DNA of 64,000 nucleotides from positions 62,001 through 126,000 of the forward strand of contig CALSLN010000016.1 of NCBI GenBank assembly GCA_943787205.1. Direction: 5' to 3'. Both the position numbers and the translations under genes were made by a program. Source of the stretch: an uncultured Rhodospirillaceae bacterium (lineage in GTDB: Bacteria; Pseudomonadota; Alphaproteobacteria; Rhodospirillales; Rhodospirillaceae). This document shows, piece by piece, positions 11,593 to 22,767 of the stretch (position 1 is its first letter; each line of letters begins with the position of its first letter). The notes below the pieces were generated by a model. The model was not told the origin of the DNA and did no database searches. It saw only the letters and a program-made list of their open reading frames with translations.

Positions 11593-12237
11593 TCAAAAGG
11601 CGACACCGGCGTATCGTTTTGCCTCTGTCACGAGCACGTCAGTTAGGCGATCAGCCTCGAGGCTGACATGCACTGCGTGATCCCGACCCAAGGCCTGGCC
11701 TAATTCTTCTCCGGTGAATACATCAATCACCGGTGCTTCGGGAGCAAGGCTAGTCATTTTACGTCGACCGCCTTTCGCCCCATCCGCCGCTTCTAACATC
11801 AACACCGTCCGACCAGTGCCGGCCTGTGCACGAACCTTTTCAAATCCAACCGCAACGAGCCCAGCGCGACGGGCTAGTCCAAGGCGATCAAGACAACGGC
11901 GTTTGAGGCCTGCTGCGACCAGTTCCAAAATGTCGTCAGGCACCGTAACGGCTTCCCTGGCGGCCTTTGAAAACAAACGCTTAGACGCAGCGGTGTCTAT
12001 CATATCGCGCCCTGCCTTCAACCACAAACCTCGGCCTGGCAAACGCCCCGCCACGTCAAAGACGAGAATGCCCTCCGGGCTGACCACGAATCGCAATAAT
12101 TCGTCTTTTGGCCTTTGCTCTCCCGTTACCAAACACCTACGCAGTGGAATGCTGTCAGCGCTAGAACGGTTGCCTGGCCCGCCCAGCGCCCCTTCGTCAG
12201 GGGCATCTGCGTCAGTTTGTGTGGCGCCGAAAGTCAC
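11593..12237 (-). CDS. YlxR (DUF448/RnpM-like) plus L7Ae-like RNA-binding protein
   Basis: RRCLVTGEQRPKDELLRFVVSP...GRLPGRGLWLKAGRD between nusA and infB; C-terminal L7Ae-like half. Confidence 0.88.
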   Translation of the reverse strand: MTFGATQTDADAPDEGALGGPGNRSSADSIPLRRCLVTGEQRPKDELLRFVVSPEGILVFDVAGRLPGRGLWLKAGRDMIDTAASKRLFSKAAREAVTVPDDILELVAAGLKRRCLDRLGLARRAGLVAVGFEKVRAQAGTGRTVLMLEAADGAKGGRRKMTSLAPEAPVIDVFTGEELGQALGRDHAVHVSLEADRLTDVLVTEAKRYAGVAF

Positions 12238-12245
12238 TTTGGCTC

Positions 12246-13823
12246 TTAATCCTCCGCACTCGTTTCGCTGTCAGCATCGTCGCTTTTGGCTTCTTCGCTG
12301 TCTTCATCATCAAACCAGTGCGCGCGGGCTGCCATAATCATGGTGTTCGCTTCGTCCATGGACATAGAGCCGACACCAAGGATCTCGATGAGCTCGTCGG
12401 ATGCGAGATCTGCTAGGTCATCAAGCGTTTTCACGTCCTTTTCTCCCAAAGTGACCAGCATTTCGACTTCTAGACCGTCGATTCCGGCATTCAGCAAGTC
12501 TTCTGCAATTCCAAGCTCTGAGAGTTTGGTCATGAGTTTTTGATTTTGTTCTTCGATATTTGCTTGAGCGCGCGCTTTAAGTTCTATGGCAATATCTTCA
12601 TCGAAGCCTTCAATGCTGAAGAGTTCGTTATCAGGAACAAACGCAACCTCCTCAATTGAGGTAAAGCCTTCGGTCACCAAAAGGTGGGCGATGACATCGT
12701 CGACATCGAGTCCGTCGATGAACGCTTGGCTACGGTTCTTGAATTCCTCTTGTCGCCGCGCACTTTCTTCATCTTCTGTCAGGATGTCGATTGTCCAACC
12801 GGTCAAGTGAGACGCTAGCCGCACGTTCTGGCCACGCCGCCCGATAGCAAGTGATAGCTGGTCATCTGGCACGACAACTTCAATTCGCCCGGAGTCCTCG
12901 TCCAAAACGACTTTGCTGACTTCAGCGGGAGCGAGACCATTAACGACAAAGGTCGCGGGATCTTCGTTCCATTGAATGATATCGATTTTTTCGCCCTGTA
13001 GCTCGGCCACGACGGCTTGCACACGACTACCGCGCATACCGACGCATGCGCCAACTGGGTCAATCGAAGCATCCTTAGAAATCACGGCAATCTTTGCGCG
13101 ACTACCTGGATCTCTAGCAACGGCTTTAATCTCAATAATACCGTCATAAATTTCAGGAACTTCTTGCGCAAACAGCATGGCCATGAACTCAGGACATGTG
13201 CGCGATAGAAAGATCTGAGGCCCTCTCGGTTCTTCGCGGACATCGATGATGTATGCGCGAACACGATCACCATTCTTGAAATGTTCGCGCGGGATCAGTT
13301 CGTCACGACGCAAAAGCCCTTCGGCGCGGCCCAGATCTACGACAACGTTGCCAAATTCGACTCGCTTAACCAAGCCGTTGACCACTTCACCGATACGACC
13401 TTTGTATTCTTCAAACTGGCGTGCACGTTCCGCTTCACGGACGCGCTGAACGATGACTTGTTTAGCCATTTGTGAAGAGATGCGACCGAAATCGATAGGA
13501 GGAAGCGGATCAATCAAGAACTCGCCGATCTCGGCATCTTTCTTTTTTCGTTTTGCCTGATCGACTGTGACTTGAATGTTTTCGTCCTCAACAGCGTCTT
13601 GATCTTCGACAACCTCAAGGTAACGAGCCAATCGAATTTCGCCGGTCTTGCGATCAATTGTGGCGCGGATATCTTTCTCTTGCCCATATTTTGAGCGCCC
13701 GGCTTTTTGCAGCGCTTGCTCCATAATCATGAATACTTCTTCACGTTCAATCGACTTGTCACGGGCAACTGTGTCAGCCACCTGGATCAGTTCCGGTCGG
13801 GGCATTGCTATGCTTTGGGACAT
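12246..13823 (-). CDS. nusA: Transcription termination/antitermination protein NusA
   Basis: S1/KH domains, [32 protein letters not shown]; acidic C-terminus. Confidence 0.97.
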   Translation of the reverse strand: MSQSIAMPRPELIQVADTVARDKSIEREEVFMIMEQALQKAGRSKYGQEKDIRATIDRKTGEIRLARYLEVVEDQDAVEDENIQVTVDQAKRKKKDAEIGEFLIDPLPPIDFGRISSQMAKQVIVQRVREAERARQFEEYKGRIGEVVNGLVKRVEFGNVVVDLGRAEGLLRRDELIPREHFKNGDRVRAYIIDVREEPRGPQIFLSRTCPEFMAMLFAQEVPEIYDGIIEIKAVARDPGSRAKIAVISKDASIDPVGACVGMRGSRVQAVVAELQGEKIDIIQWNEDPATFVVNGLAPAEVSKVVLDEDSGRIEVVVPDDQLSLAIGRRGQNVRLASHLTGWTIDILTEDEESARRQEEFKNRSQAFIDGLDVDDVIAHLLVTEGFTSIEEVAFVPDNELFSIEGFDEDIAIELKARAQANIEEQNQKLMTKLSELGIAEDLLNAGIDGLEVEMLVTLGEKDVKTLDDLADLASDELIEILGVGSMSMDEANTMIMAARAHWFDDEDSEEAKSDDADSETSAED

Positions 13824-13829
13824 GATCTT

Positions 13830-14375
13830 CTACTCACTCTGTGCGTTTATGTTCGGTTGTTGTGTTTGGCTTTGGGTTTTTTCTGCTGCAGCAATGAGTG
13901 CGTCATTTAGCACCAATTGCGCGCGATCAATTTCTGACAATGGCAAAGCGATTTGTTGCCCGTCGACCATCAATTCTACCGCGTCGCCGTCTGATAGACC
14001 ATTGATGAGGCCGCGGAATTTTTTACGTCCATCAATTGGTCGACGTGTTTGAACTTTGGCTTCAAAACCGACATAGGAGTTGAAGTCTTTTGGTCGGGTC
14101 AAAGGCCGGTCGATACCAGCTGAGCTGACTTCTAAATTATAGGCGCCGTCTAAGGGATCCTCAGCTTCAAAAACATCATTGAGGGTCACGCTAATAGCGG
14201 CGCAGTCGTCAATATTAATGAGGCTACCATCTGCCCTGTCGGCCATGATTTGCAGCGACCGCCGACCGCCTTCACCAGTGACGGCCACGCGCACGACTTC
14301 AAAGCCCATGGCCTCAAGAGTCGGGGCAATCTTTTCTTCGAGCCAGGTTAGTCGTTCCATAGCGCTCGCACTCAT
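13830..14375 (-). CDS. rimP: Ribosome maturation factor RimP
   Basis: LEAMGFEVVRVAVTGEGGRRSLQIMADR...VSSAGIDRPLTRPKDF; start set at ATG 14375 because the longer ORF reads through a terminator hairpin. Confidence 0.9.
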   Translation of the reverse strand: MSASAMERLTWLEEKIAPTLEAMGFEVVRVAVTGEGGRRSLQIMADRADGSLINIDDCAAISVTLNDVFEAEDPLDGAYNLEVSSAGIDRPLTRPKDFNSYVGFEAKVQTRRPIDGRKKFRGLINGLSDGDAVELMVDGQQIALPLSEIDRAQLVLNDALIAAAEKTQSQTQQPNINAQSE

Positions 14376-14416
14376 TCGTCGATGACCGGGGCTAATGGAA
14401 TTCGTATCCCACAAAC

Positions 14417-14440
14417 AAAAAAAGTGGGCCAGTGGCCCAC
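14417..14440 (-). terminator. Rho-independent terminator downstream of trmB, upstream of rimP
   Basis: Minus strand GTGGGCC-ACT-GGCCCAC followed by TTTTTTT. Confidence 0.82.
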
Positions 14441-14508
14441 CCCTCAGGTCAGTCGACATGTGAAGTTAATGGCTTCGTATAGTCGGAATCTTGACTTCAG
14501 GCAAGGGT

Positions 14509-15222
14509 TTAGCCTGCGTTTCTGAGGAACGAGAAGTACATAGGGGTACGGCCTTCTCTGATGGCCTTTTGTTCATAGCGAGTGGCGATCGAGTCTTCTG
14601 GGCGCTGCCTCCAGCCTTGAGGTCCCGATATGACCCATTGGAAAGCTGGGTGAATCGGAACGTGACGAAGACACCACCGTGCGTATTCTGCGTGGTCAGT
14701 TGCGATACGGAATTCGGCCCCAGGCCTCATAATACGGGCCATTTGATCTAATGCAGCCCGACAAATAAAACGCCGTTTTGCATGCTTATTCTTGGGCCAG
14801 GGGTCGGGATAGAGCAAAAAAACACGATCTAGGCTATTATCACCTATCATGGGTAGAAATTCACGAGCATCACTATTTAATATTCGTATATTCTTAAGTG
14901 CTGCCGCTGCGCTCTGCTGTAAAAGCGAAGCAATTCCGTTCTCGAAAATTTCAGCGCCGATGAAGCCAACATGTGGGTTAGCTTTTGCTTGAGCCGCTAA
15001 GTGCTCCCCGCCACCGAACCCAATTTCTAGCCATACCTTCTCTGGCTTAGGCTCGAAAAACTGGCTCGGGTCGCAGGGCGTATCAATGGTGTCTGCGTCG
15101 ATGCGAATGCGCGGAAGGTCATGCTCTAAAGCCTGACGCAGGCTGCCACGGAGGCGCTTACCCTTGCGCCGTCCGAACAGGTGTACTCGGTTTTTTGAAG
15201 AGTCCGAAAGTGGCTTAGGCAC
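14509..15222 (-). CDS. trmB: tRNA (guanine(46)-N(7))-methyltransferase TrmB
   Basis: [33 protein letters not shown]...[21 protein letters not shown] start at 15222 overlaps the metK stop. Confidence 0.93.
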   Translation of the reverse strand: MPKPLSDSSKNRVHLFGRRKGKRLRGSLRQALEHDLPRIRIDADTIDTPCDPSQFFEPKPEKVWLEIGFGGGEHLAAQAKANPHVGFIGAEIFENGIASLLQQSAAAALKNIRILNSDAREFLPMIGDNSLDRVFLLYPDPWPKNKHAKRRFICRAALDQMARIMRPGAEFRIATDHAEYARWCLRHVPIHPAFQWVISGPQGWRQRPEDSIATRYEQKAIREGRTPMYFSFLRNAG

Positions 15223-16387
15223 CGAACGCGGATTCAAGAGGCTCGACCAAATCGAGGCGTTCCCATGAAAACCCGCCGCCGCCATCTGCTTCCCGACCAA
15301 AGTGACCGTATGCAGCCGTCCGCCCATAAATTGGCTTATTGAGGCTCAGGTGCTCTCGAATGCCACGTGGGCTTAGGTCCATCAGGTCTTGAAGAACGGT
15401 AGCAAGCTTGTCTTCTTCGACTTTTCCTGTGCCTTGGGTATCAACGTAGACTGACAAAGGTTTTGATACACCGATGGCGTATGACAGCTGAATTAAACAG
15501 CGGTCTGCAAGGCCCGCAGCGACGACATTCTTGGCCAAATAACGAGAGGCGTAGGCCGCTGATCGGTCCACTTTAGTGGGGTCTTTGCCCGAGAATGCTC
15601 CGCCGCCATGTGGTGCCGCTCCGCCATATGTGTCCACGATAATTTTGCGGCCAGTTAAACCGCAGTCCCCGTCTGGACCGCCAATCACAAAACGCCCGGT
15701 TGGATTCACGTAGAAGGCATCTTCAGGGCACATCCAGCCTTCTGGCAATACGTCTTCCACGTGCTGACGGACCATCGCGCGAATGGTGTCTTGGTCGACG
15801 TCTTCAGTGTGTTGCGTTGAAACAACTATGGAAGTCGCGCCGACTGGTTTTCCGTCGCGGTACTGAAGGCTCACTTGGCTCTTAGAGTCTGGGCCAAGGA
15901 ACGGTGCGTCGCCGGCATGTCGCGCATCTGCAAGGGATTTTAAAATTTGATGTGAATAATGTACGGGCGCGGGCATGAGTTCCGGCGTTTCTGTAACGGC
16001 GAAACCAAACATGATGCCTTGGTCGCCTGCGCCTTCATCTTTGTTGCCAGCTGAATCGACGCCAACTGCGATATCGGCTGATTGGGAATGGACATGGCAG
16101 TCAACTTGCATGTTATCCCAGTGAAAGCCGTCTTGTTCGTAGCCGATGTCTTTTACGGCGTTCCGAGCCGCTGCAATCATAGCATCTGACGTCACTGACT
16201 CCGGTCCACGGACTTCGCCAGCTAAGACAATCAGGTTGGTGGTGCACAATGTTTCCACGGCCACCCTTGCCTGAGGGTCAGCACTTAAAAACAAATCGAC
16301 GATCTCGTCAGACACCCGGTCACTCACTTTGTCGGGATGGCCTTCTGAAACAGATTCACTGGTGAAAACATAGTTAGACAGAGACAC
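15215..16387 (-). CDS. metK: S-adenosylmethionine synthase
   Basis: [22 protein letters not shown]...[12 protein letters not shown]...[32 protein letters not shown]. Confidence 0.98.
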   Translation of the reverse strand: MSLSNYVFTSESVSEGHPDKVSDRVSDEIVDLFLSADPQARVAVETLCTTNLIVLAGEVRGPESVTSDAMIAAARNAVKDIGYEQDGFHWDNMQVDCHVHSQSADIAVGVDSAGNKDEGAGDQGIMFGFAVTETPELMPAPVHYSHQILKSLADARHAGDAPFLGPDSKSQVSLQYRDGKPVGATSIVVSTQHTEDVDQDTIRAMVRQHVEDVLPEGWMCPEDAFYVNPTGRFVIGGPDGDCGLTGRKIIVDTYGGAAPHGGGAFSGKDPTKVDRSAAYASRYLAKNVVAAGLADRCLIQLSYAIGVSKPLSVYVDTQGTGKVEEDKLATVLQDLMDLSPRGIREHLSLNKPIYGRTAAYGHFGREADGGGGFSWERLDLVEPLESAFGA

Positions 16388-16500
16388 AAATAGGCTCCTT
16401 TAATGCTTAGCCGACGACGTTTTTAGACGTCAAATATGCCTCGGAGGTACCGGAACGCCTCAGGATTTGCAAGTCATCATGCATCACTTTGCCACAACGC
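16388..16500 (-). promoter_or_regulatory. Candidate structured metK 5' leader
   Basis: Minus strand has GACGT-CTAAAA-ACGTC and GAGG...CCTC hairpins ahead of the GGAG ribosome-binding site. Confidence 0.3.
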
Positions 16501-16526
16501 CGCGTGAATACGTTCTCTCTTACACA

Positions 16527-16558
16527 TAAAAGCGCCCCGCTTTTTCAAGCGAGGCGCT
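16527..16558 (-). terminator. Rho-independent terminator of the XRE regulator gene
   Basis: Minus strand AGCGCCTCGCTT-GAAA-AAGCGGGGCGCT followed by TTTTA. Confidence 0.7.
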
Positions 16559-16605
16559 GTAATAGCTATTAAGTTTGCAATAGTCCGTGGACTAAAGCGA
16601 AAGCA

Positions 16606-17100
16606 TCAGCCGTCTTCGAGGATCGCACCTTCGGCAGCCGCCAGAGATTTTGCGAGTTCATAAATCCGGCGACGCACTTGAGGGTCAGTGATTTTGTAAT
16701 AGGCCCTGACCAGTTCTAAGGTTTCCCTTTTAGTCATCGGGTCTGAATCTTTGTGCTCGGGCTCTTCCGTACGCTCCGTTAAGTTTCGGGGGCTGGCAGC
16801 CTGAACATCGTCTTCCATGTCTTCAAAGAAATAGGACACAGGGCAATCCAAAACGCGACTCAGGTCCCATAACCGACTGGCGCCGATTCTATTCGCCCCT
16901 CGCTCATATTTTTGAACTTGCTGAAACGTCAGGCCAATGGCCTCGCCTAATTTTTCCTGGCTCAGACCAAGCAAAGTCCTCCGCAAGAGCACTCTACTGC
17001 CAACATACACGTCGACGGGATTCGGCTTGCCAGATGGCATCCTACCCCTGGAAGAGCGACGGGCGGTGCCTTCAAGATCTTGTTTCTCTGCAAAACCCAT
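16606..17100 (-). CDS. XRE-family helix-turn-helix transcriptional regulator
   Basis: RVLLRRTLLGLSQEKLGEAIGLTFQQVQKYERGANRIGASRLWDLSRVL. Confidence 0.9.
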   Translation of the reverse strand: MGFAEKQDLEGTARRSSRGRMPSGKPNPVDVYVGSRVLLRRTLLGLSQEKLGEAIGLTFQQVQKYERGANRIGASRLWDLSRVLDCPVSYFFEDMEDDVQAASPRNLTERTEEPEHKDSDPMTKRETLELVRAYYKITDPQVRRRIYELAKSLAAAEGAILEDG

Positions 17101-17268
17101 GGGTTTGCTCCTTCATTTGCTCAAAGGCCGCAACTGGTCTGGCGGCAAATAGGACTATTTCAGCCTTGATTACTAACCGTTGTAATACTATAACACGAAA
17201 ACTACTTTTCACTCAAAACTTTTCGGACAAATAACGATAGAAAGTCTCCATCTATGAACGCTTAGGTG

Positions 17269-18867
17269 TCAGGCTTGGTTCATATATTTTTTTGAGTGGC
17301 GCCGACTAATCCATATTGTGATTGCCATAAGAAAAATGACGAATCCAAGAAATGGACCGTGCTCAAAACTAGAAAACAGTGTTGGGTTTAGGGCCTTGGG
17401 CAGGCGGTGGTCTAAAAATCCCTTTTTGCCTAGGGGGATGGTGTCCAGAATCCGACCATACCCATCCATAACCGCACTAATTCCGGTATTGGCAACTCTG
17501 ACCACTGGAAGTCCTTCTTCGACAGACCGCATCTGTGCTGCTGCTAAGTGCTGGTGAGGGCCACTTGAATCACCAAACCATGCATCATTGGTTAGGTTGA
17601 ATAACCAGCTGGGTCGATCTCCGTTCGATGTCACCGCGCCTGGAAAAATCACCTCATAGCAAATCAATGGGCTGAAACTGGGTAGTCCGGGTAGCGTGAT
17701 CATCACTGCGCCTATACCGGGCGTGAATCCGGTTCCCCCTGTGATCTGGGGAATGGGGATGTATTCGCGAAGCGGCATGTACTCGCCAAATGGGACGAGA
17801 TGAGTTTTATCGTAGACAGCCTTAATCTTTCCGTCTGGGGTGACGGCGAAAAAACTATTAAAGGCTTGCCGATCTGATCGCTGTCCGATGACGCGAGGAG
17901 CGCCGGTCAGAACATAGCCATTCTTCGGCGCAGCTTGCGCTGTTGCTGCAAGTGCGCCGGCGGCTTGATTGAGTGGAAACGGCACTGCAGTTTCTGCCCA
18001 CAGGACGTGCGTCACGTTGTCAGCGTTGGTTGTGCTCAGCCTCACCTGTTCAAGAACATGTTGTTCCCGCAAACCCGGTCGCCATTTATCAACTTGCGCA
18101 ATATTAGGCTGTACCAGACGCAGCATGATGTCCGGAACAAACTCGATGTCAGAAGAGGGCAAGCGAACAGCGCCCCAGACGGTCATGGCGATGAGGGGCG
18201 TATGAAAAAGAATGACCGCTACGGGTGCCATTCGTCTTGATGACTGCACCGTGACGAGCACTAAGGCCGATGCCGCGAACACAGTGAGGAAGGATAGACC
18301 GTAAACGCCGAATAGACTCGCGCCCTGCAGAGTTGCTGGAACAGTCGTCCACGTGCTGCCAATCGGATTCCATGGCAAGCCCGTCATGAACCAACCCCGC
18401 CACCACTCAACAAGGGCCCACACAGACGAAAAAATCGAGATTCGGCATATCGTTGGGATGAAATTGGCACCGGGCCAGTCATTCGCTATTGGCGGCGTCA
18501 GTACACGCAACAAAAGCCCTACGATGGCGGCATATAGCGCGAAACCTGCCGCCAAACCTCCAATCGACGGAACTGCCAATGCGGCAAATGTCTCGCTGTC
18601 GACGAAGAATGCGTTACCAATCCAAGCGAAGCCGATCGCAAAATAGCCGAAGCCGAAGCTCCATCCGGTATAGAAGGCTTCACGATTGGATTTGGACGCC
18701 TCCAGTAAAATTAGAAATGCTGGAAAAGCTACCCATAGCACTGGCCATGCGTTCCAAGGCGGCATTGAAGATGTTGCTAGAGCACCTGCTATGAATGCAA
18801 TTGCGGCTCTTTTGTGTATTGAGAAGTTGTAAACGCGCGCCAATAGCGCCGCGAAATTTAACGTCAC
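17269..18867 (-). CDS. lnt: Apolipoprotein N-acyltransferase
   Basis: GEYMPLREYIP...LICYEVIFPG...WLFNLTNDAWFGDSSGPHQHLAAAQMRSVEEGLPVVRVANTGISAVMDGYG. Confidence 0.95.
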   Translation of the reverse strand: MTLNFAALLARVYNFSIHKRAAIAFIAGALATSSMPPWNAWPVLWVAFPAFLILLEASKSNREAFYTGWSFGFGYFAIGFAWIGNAFFVDSETFAALAVPSIGGLAAGFALYAAIVGLLLRVLTPPIANDWPGANFIPTICRISIFSSVWALVEWWRGWFMTGLPWNPIGSTWTTVPATLQGASLFGVYGLSFLTVFAASALVLVTVQSSRRMAPVAVILFHTPLIAMTVWGAVRLPSSDIEFVPDIMLRLVQPNIAQVDKWRPGLREQHVLEQVRLSTTNADNVTHVLWAETAVPFPLNQAAGALAATAQAAPKNGYVLTGAPRVIGQRSDRQAFNSFFAVTPDGKIKAVYDKTHLVPFGEYMPLREYIPIPQITGGTGFTPGIGAVMITLPGLPSFSPLICYEVIFPGAVTSNGDRPSWLFNLTNDAWFGDSSGPHQHLAAAQMRSVEEGLPVVRVANTGISAVMDGYGRILDTIPLGKKGFLDHRLPKALNPTLFSSFEHGPFLGFVIFLMAITIWISRRHSKKYMNQA

Positions 18868-19775
18868 GCCTCACCGTCTGGTTTAGGCAAATGACGCAAC
18901 CGAAGACGGCGAATGCGCCTCGGGTCGGCATCAATAATCTCAAATTCTAAACCGTTGGGATGGGTTACTAGTTCACCAAGGCTTGGAACGCGGCCAGTCA
19001 ATCTAATAACCAGGCCACCTAGCGTATCGAGTTCGTTCATGTCCTCTTCGGAGAACACTGGCCCATAACGTTCCGTGAAGTCACTCAATGTTACGCGTGC
19101 GTCGGCCATAATCGTGCCATCGGCCCGGTCGGTTAATTCTGGCTCTGAGTCCTCATCGTGTTCGTCAGCAATTTCGCCGACGATCTGTTCTACTAGATCT
19201 TCAATCGTAACCAGGCCGTCAATACCGCCGTATTCGTCGACGACCATTGCCATGTGTGTGCGTTTCAAACGCATCTCGAGCAGAAGGTCTAGAACGCGCG
19301 CAGTTGGTGCAACAAAAATGACGGGCCGCATTGTCTTGGAAAGATCGATGCTGGCTTCTTGATCAGCATTTCCTGCGATTAGAGCGCCGGAAAGATCTTT
19401 GATGTGTACCATGCCTACGACTTCATCAAGGGAGCCACGGTAGACGGGCACCCGTGAGTGCCCCTGAGCCACCAACAAAGCAACAACATCGACTAGGGGT
19501 GTGTCTAGACCCACTGAAGCAATGTCGGTGCGTGGCACCATAATTTGTTCGACGGTGGCGTTGCGTTGTTTCAGAACATTAGAGAGTAAAACGCGTTCGT
19601 GTTCGTCGATGGCGTCTTCGTGGTCCGGCTGCTCTTCTATCAACTCCTCGATAACTTCGCGCACGGAGCCTGTATCTGTGGCACTTGGAGAGATCCAGGA
19701 GCGGACTTTACGCAGCCAGTTTCCGCCGGGCTCATCTCCGGTGCGGTCAAGGTCGGGGCGAGTTGTGTCGGTCAT
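18864..19775 (-). CDS. CorC/HlyC-family CBS-domain protein
   Basis: VEQIMVPRTDIASV...GHSRVPVYRGSLDEVVGMVHIKDL; ATGA overlap with ybeY. Confidence 0.92.
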   Translation of the reverse strand: MTDTTRPDLDRTGDEPGGNWLRKVRSWISPSATDTGSVREVIEELIEEQPDHEDAIDEHERVLLSNVLKQRNATVEQIMVPRTDIASVGLDTPLVDVVALLVAQGHSRVPVYRGSLDEVVGMVHIKDLSGALIAGNADQEASIDLSKTMRPVIFVAPTARVLDLLLEMRLKRTHMAMVVDEYGGIDGLVTIEDLVEQIVGEIADEHDEDSEPELTDRADGTIMADARVTLSDFTERYGPVFSEEDMNELDTLGGLVIRLTGRVPSLGELVTHPNGLEFEIIDADPRRIRRLRLRHLPKPDGEA

Positions 19776-20305
19776 GGTGTTTTGTCGCCAGTGGCATAGG
19801 GATTCGATAATCCCAGTCGAGCCATACAATCCACTTCTAAGCCTTCCATCACGGCGGCGTCATCATCACTCTCGTGATCATAACCCAAAAGATGCAGAAC
19901 GCCATGGATGACAAGATGCGCTAGATGTTCGGCGGCGGGTTTTTCCGCTTGGCGCGCTTCCTTCTCAACGGTTTGCCACGCGAGAATGATATCGCCCAGC
20001 AAGACGTCTGCGCCTTGAAAAGCTGGGCTTGTATCGCCCGGAAAAGACAAGACGTTGGTTGGTTTGTCTTTGCAAAGGTGATCTCGATTTAAATCCCTAA
20101 CTGTTGCGTTGTTGCTTAGCAGCACGCTGATCTCAATCGGTCCAGGTAATTTTTTAGCAAGCGGGTGGCTGGCCGGCAGACTACGGCGGCCTATAGTCCA
20201 GCCGCTTTGCGCCGCTTTTCTCGTAAACTGTATCGTATCAGGAATCTCATCGCGCCAGTCTTTATGGTCTATGCGCACAACAGTACGCAGTCTTGCCGCA
20301 GTCAT
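19772..20305 (-). CDS. ybeY: Endoribonuclease / rRNA maturation factor YbeY
   Basis: LVIHGVLHLLGYDHESDDDAAVME (HGxLHLxGYDH motif). Confidence 0.96.
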   Translation of the reverse strand: MTAARLRTVVRIDHKDWRDEIPDTIQFTRKAAQSGWTIGRRSLPASHPLAKKLPGPIEISVLLSNNATVRDLNRDHLCKDKPTNVLSFPGDTSPAFQGADVLLGDIILAWQTVEKEARQAEKPAAEHLAHLVIHGVLHLLGYDHESDDDAAVMEGLEVDCMARLGLSNPYATGDKTP

Positions 20306-21297
20306 GACTTGTTCTTGTTCTCCAGTTTTGGTGCGGCGTGCAATCGCGCATCGCGTGCATCATAAGCTGTCACAATCCTCGTTACGAGATCGTGCCGAAC
20401 AACGTCCTTACTTGTGAACTTGACCTGACCAATTTCATCAATGCTGTCGAGAATATCGAGCGAGTCACGCAATCCTGATTTTACACCAAGAGGCAAGTCG
20501 ACTTGGCTCATGTCACCGGTAACGACCATGCGCGAGTTTTCGCCCATCCGAGTCAAAAACATTTTCATCTGGACTGGCGTCGTGTTCTGCGCCTCGTCCA
20601 GAATTACGAACGCGTTAGATAACGTGCGGCCACGCATAAAGGCTAGCGGTGCAACTTCAATCTCACCCGATGCTAAAAGCTTTACGACAAGATCCCCGGG
20701 CATCATATCGTAGAGCGCGTCATAAAGAGGCCGCAGATAGGGATCAATTTTGTCGCGCATATCCCCTGGCAGAAACCCTAGGCGCTCTCCGGCTTCAACG
20801 GCGGGGCGCGATAAAATAATGCGATCCACTTTCCCGGAAAGTTTTAACTCTACAGCCTTTGCAACGGCTATGTAGGTTTTGCCAGTCCCCGCAGGACCCA
20901 ATGCGAATACCATCGCCTTGTTGGCTAAGGCTTCGAAGAATGTCGCCTGTCCGGCGGACCTGGGCCGGACGTGGCGCTTGCTAGTGCGTATCGCCAACTC
21001 ATCTTCGTTTGCAGCTGATGGCCGGCCACCTTCCGCCAATCGCGCGGCTCCGTCGACATCGCCATTGTCTATCATCTGTCCTGCCTCCAGGCGTCCATAA
21101 AGGCTCTCTAACGTTTGTTGCGCCGTCAAGGCGGGGCCGTCGGGCCCCTCGATCGTGATGGTATTGCCGCGCGTATGAAGGGTGACACCGAGCCGGGATT
21201 CAATTTGATCAAGATGCGAGTTGTTGGGGCCGTACAGCTGCTGAATGAGTCCGTTGTCTTCAAATTCACAGGTCAATCTTGCTGTTTTATCTGTCAA
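20302..21297 (-). CDS. PhoH-family ATPase
   Basis: [19 protein letters not shown]...[34 protein letters not shown]...[23 protein letters not shown]. Confidence 0.96.
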   Translation of the reverse strand: MTDKTARLTCEFEDNGLIQQLYGPNNSHLDQIESRLGVTLHTRGNTITIEGPDGPALTAQQTLESLYGRLEAGQMIDNGDVDGAARLAEGGRPSAANEDELAIRTSKRHVRPRSAGQATFFEALANKAMVFALGPAGTGKTYIAVAKAVELKLSGKVDRIILSRPAVEAGERLGFLPGDMRDKIDPYLRPLYDALYDMMPGDLVVKLLASGEIEVAPLAFMRGRTLSNAFVILDEAQNTTPVQMKMFLTRMGENSRMVVTGDMSQVDLPLGVKSGLRDSLDILDSIDEIGQVKFTSKDVVRHDLVTRIVTAYDARDARLHAAPKLENKNKS

Positions 21298-22715
21298 TGC
21301 GCGTTCACTTTTTCCAATGACGGGTTGGGCCCTGACGGAGTGTCAACGGCCATGGCAGATAGGCTGTTCGAGACGACGGCGGTAATATCAGCCATTACGA
21401 TCATACCATGATGTTCTATCGGAGCGTCTAAATGAACTGGCTGAAGATAAGGGCTGCGTCCAATCATTTGACCAGCATGTCGGCCTGGCCCAGTTAACAG
21501 AATAGGAAGTTTTTGACCGACTGTGGCCTGATTAAAGGTTTTTTGCTGCTGGGACAGCAAGGACTGCAATGCGGCTAAGCGCGCTGACTTTATATCTTCC
21601 GCTATTTGATCAGGGCTTTCTGCTGCCGGTGTTCCAGGCCTTGGGCTGTACTTGAAGGAAAAGGCCTGGGCAAACTTGATGTCTTCTATGAGCTTCATTG
21701 TGTCAGCAAAATCTTGATCGCTTTCGCCAGGGAAGCCGACAATAAAATCCGACGACAAGGCTAGGTCGGGGCGACCAGACCGCAACCGATCAATAATACG
21801 GTAATATGTGTCTCGGGTGTGTCCACGATTCATCGCCTCTAAGAGGCGGTCAGAGCCAGACTGCACGGGCAAGTGAAGGTAGGGCATGAGGGCCGGCACT
21901 GTTGAGTGTGCATCAATCAAGTCGTCATCCATGTCACGAGGATGAGACGTTGTGTAGCGAATGCGATCAAGCCCACTAATCTCAGCGAGTTCTCGGGCCA
22001 ATCGACCTAAAGACCACGTCCCAGATCCGGATGTTGCGTCGCCATGGTAAGCATTGACGTTTTGACCCAGTAGCGTGATTTCACGAACACCGTCAGAAAC
22101 AAGCCCCCGCGCTTCTATCAAAATATCTTTGGCTGGGCGCGAGTATTCTGCTCCGCGCGTGTACGGCACTACGCAAAACGTACAAAATTTGTCGCAGCCT
22201 TCTTGTATCGAGAGGAATGCCGTTGGCCCATCGGCTCGAGGCGCCGGAAGGTGGTCAAACTTTGTGTCTGCCGGGAAATCTGTATCGAGAACAGCTTTGG
22301 CGCTGCGGTGTGCTTTGGCAATGAGTTCTGGTAGGCGGTGCGTCGTTTGCGGGCCAACCACGATATCGACGTAGGGGGCACGTTGAACCAACGCCGCGCC
22401 TTCTGCCTGGGCCACACATCCGGCAACGGCAATTAACATAGGATCGGAAGTGCCGGCTCTTTCGGACTTCATGGGGCGTAACCGACCGAGGTCCGAAAAT
22501 ACTTTCTCCGCCGCTTTCTCTCGAATATGGCAAGTGTTTAGAACCACAAGGTCTGCATCGTCTGGTCGATCCGCTGGCTCATAGCCCAACGGCGCCAAAA
22601 CATCCGCCATTCGGGCGGAGTCGTAGACGTTCATTTGGCAGCCGTATGTTTTAATGAACAGCTTTTTGCGGCGGATGGGACTGCTTGACGGAGTCCCAGT
22701 TTGTTCTTGAGGCAT
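21294..22715 (-). CDS. miaB: tRNA-2-methylthio-N6-dimethylallyladenosine synthase MiaB
   Basis: [16 protein letters not shown]...[24 protein letters not shown] (radical SAM CxxxCxxC). Confidence 0.96.
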   Translation of the reverse strand: MPQEQTGTPSSSPIRRKKLFIKTYGCQMNVYDSARMADVLAPLGYEPADRPDDADLVVLNTCHIREKAAEKVFSDLGRLRPMKSERAGTSDPMLIAVAGCVAQAEGAALVQRAPYVDIVVGPQTTHRLPELIAKAHRSAKAVLDTDFPADTKFDHLPAPRADGPTAFLSIQEGCDKFCTFCVVPYTRGAEYSRPAKDILIEARGLVSDGVREITLLGQNVNAYHGDATSGSGTWSLGRLARELAEISGLDRIRYTTSHPRDMDDDLIDAHSTVPALMPYLHLPVQSGSDRLLEAMNRGHTRDTYYRIIDRLRSGRPDLALSSDFIVGFPGESDQDFADTMKLIEDIKFAQAFSFKYSPRPGTPAAESPDQIAEDIKSARLAALQSLLSQQQKTFNQATVGQKLPILLTGPGRHAGQMIGRSPYLQPVHLDAPIEHHGMIVMADITAVVSNSLSAMAVDTPSGPNPSLEKVNAH

Positions 22716-22767
22716 AGTCTCGGTCTATACCCGCTTGAGCCCATGAACGCAAAGTCTCAGCGTAATA

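Noticed and set aside
11593-12237. YlxR-L7Ae fusion as a novelty
   Set aside because: The two-domain form between nusA and infB is commonplace in alphaproteobacteria.
13830-14459. Full 209-aa rimP ORF
   Set aside because: The N-terminal 28 aa are translated from a terminator hairpin; ATG 14375 preferred.
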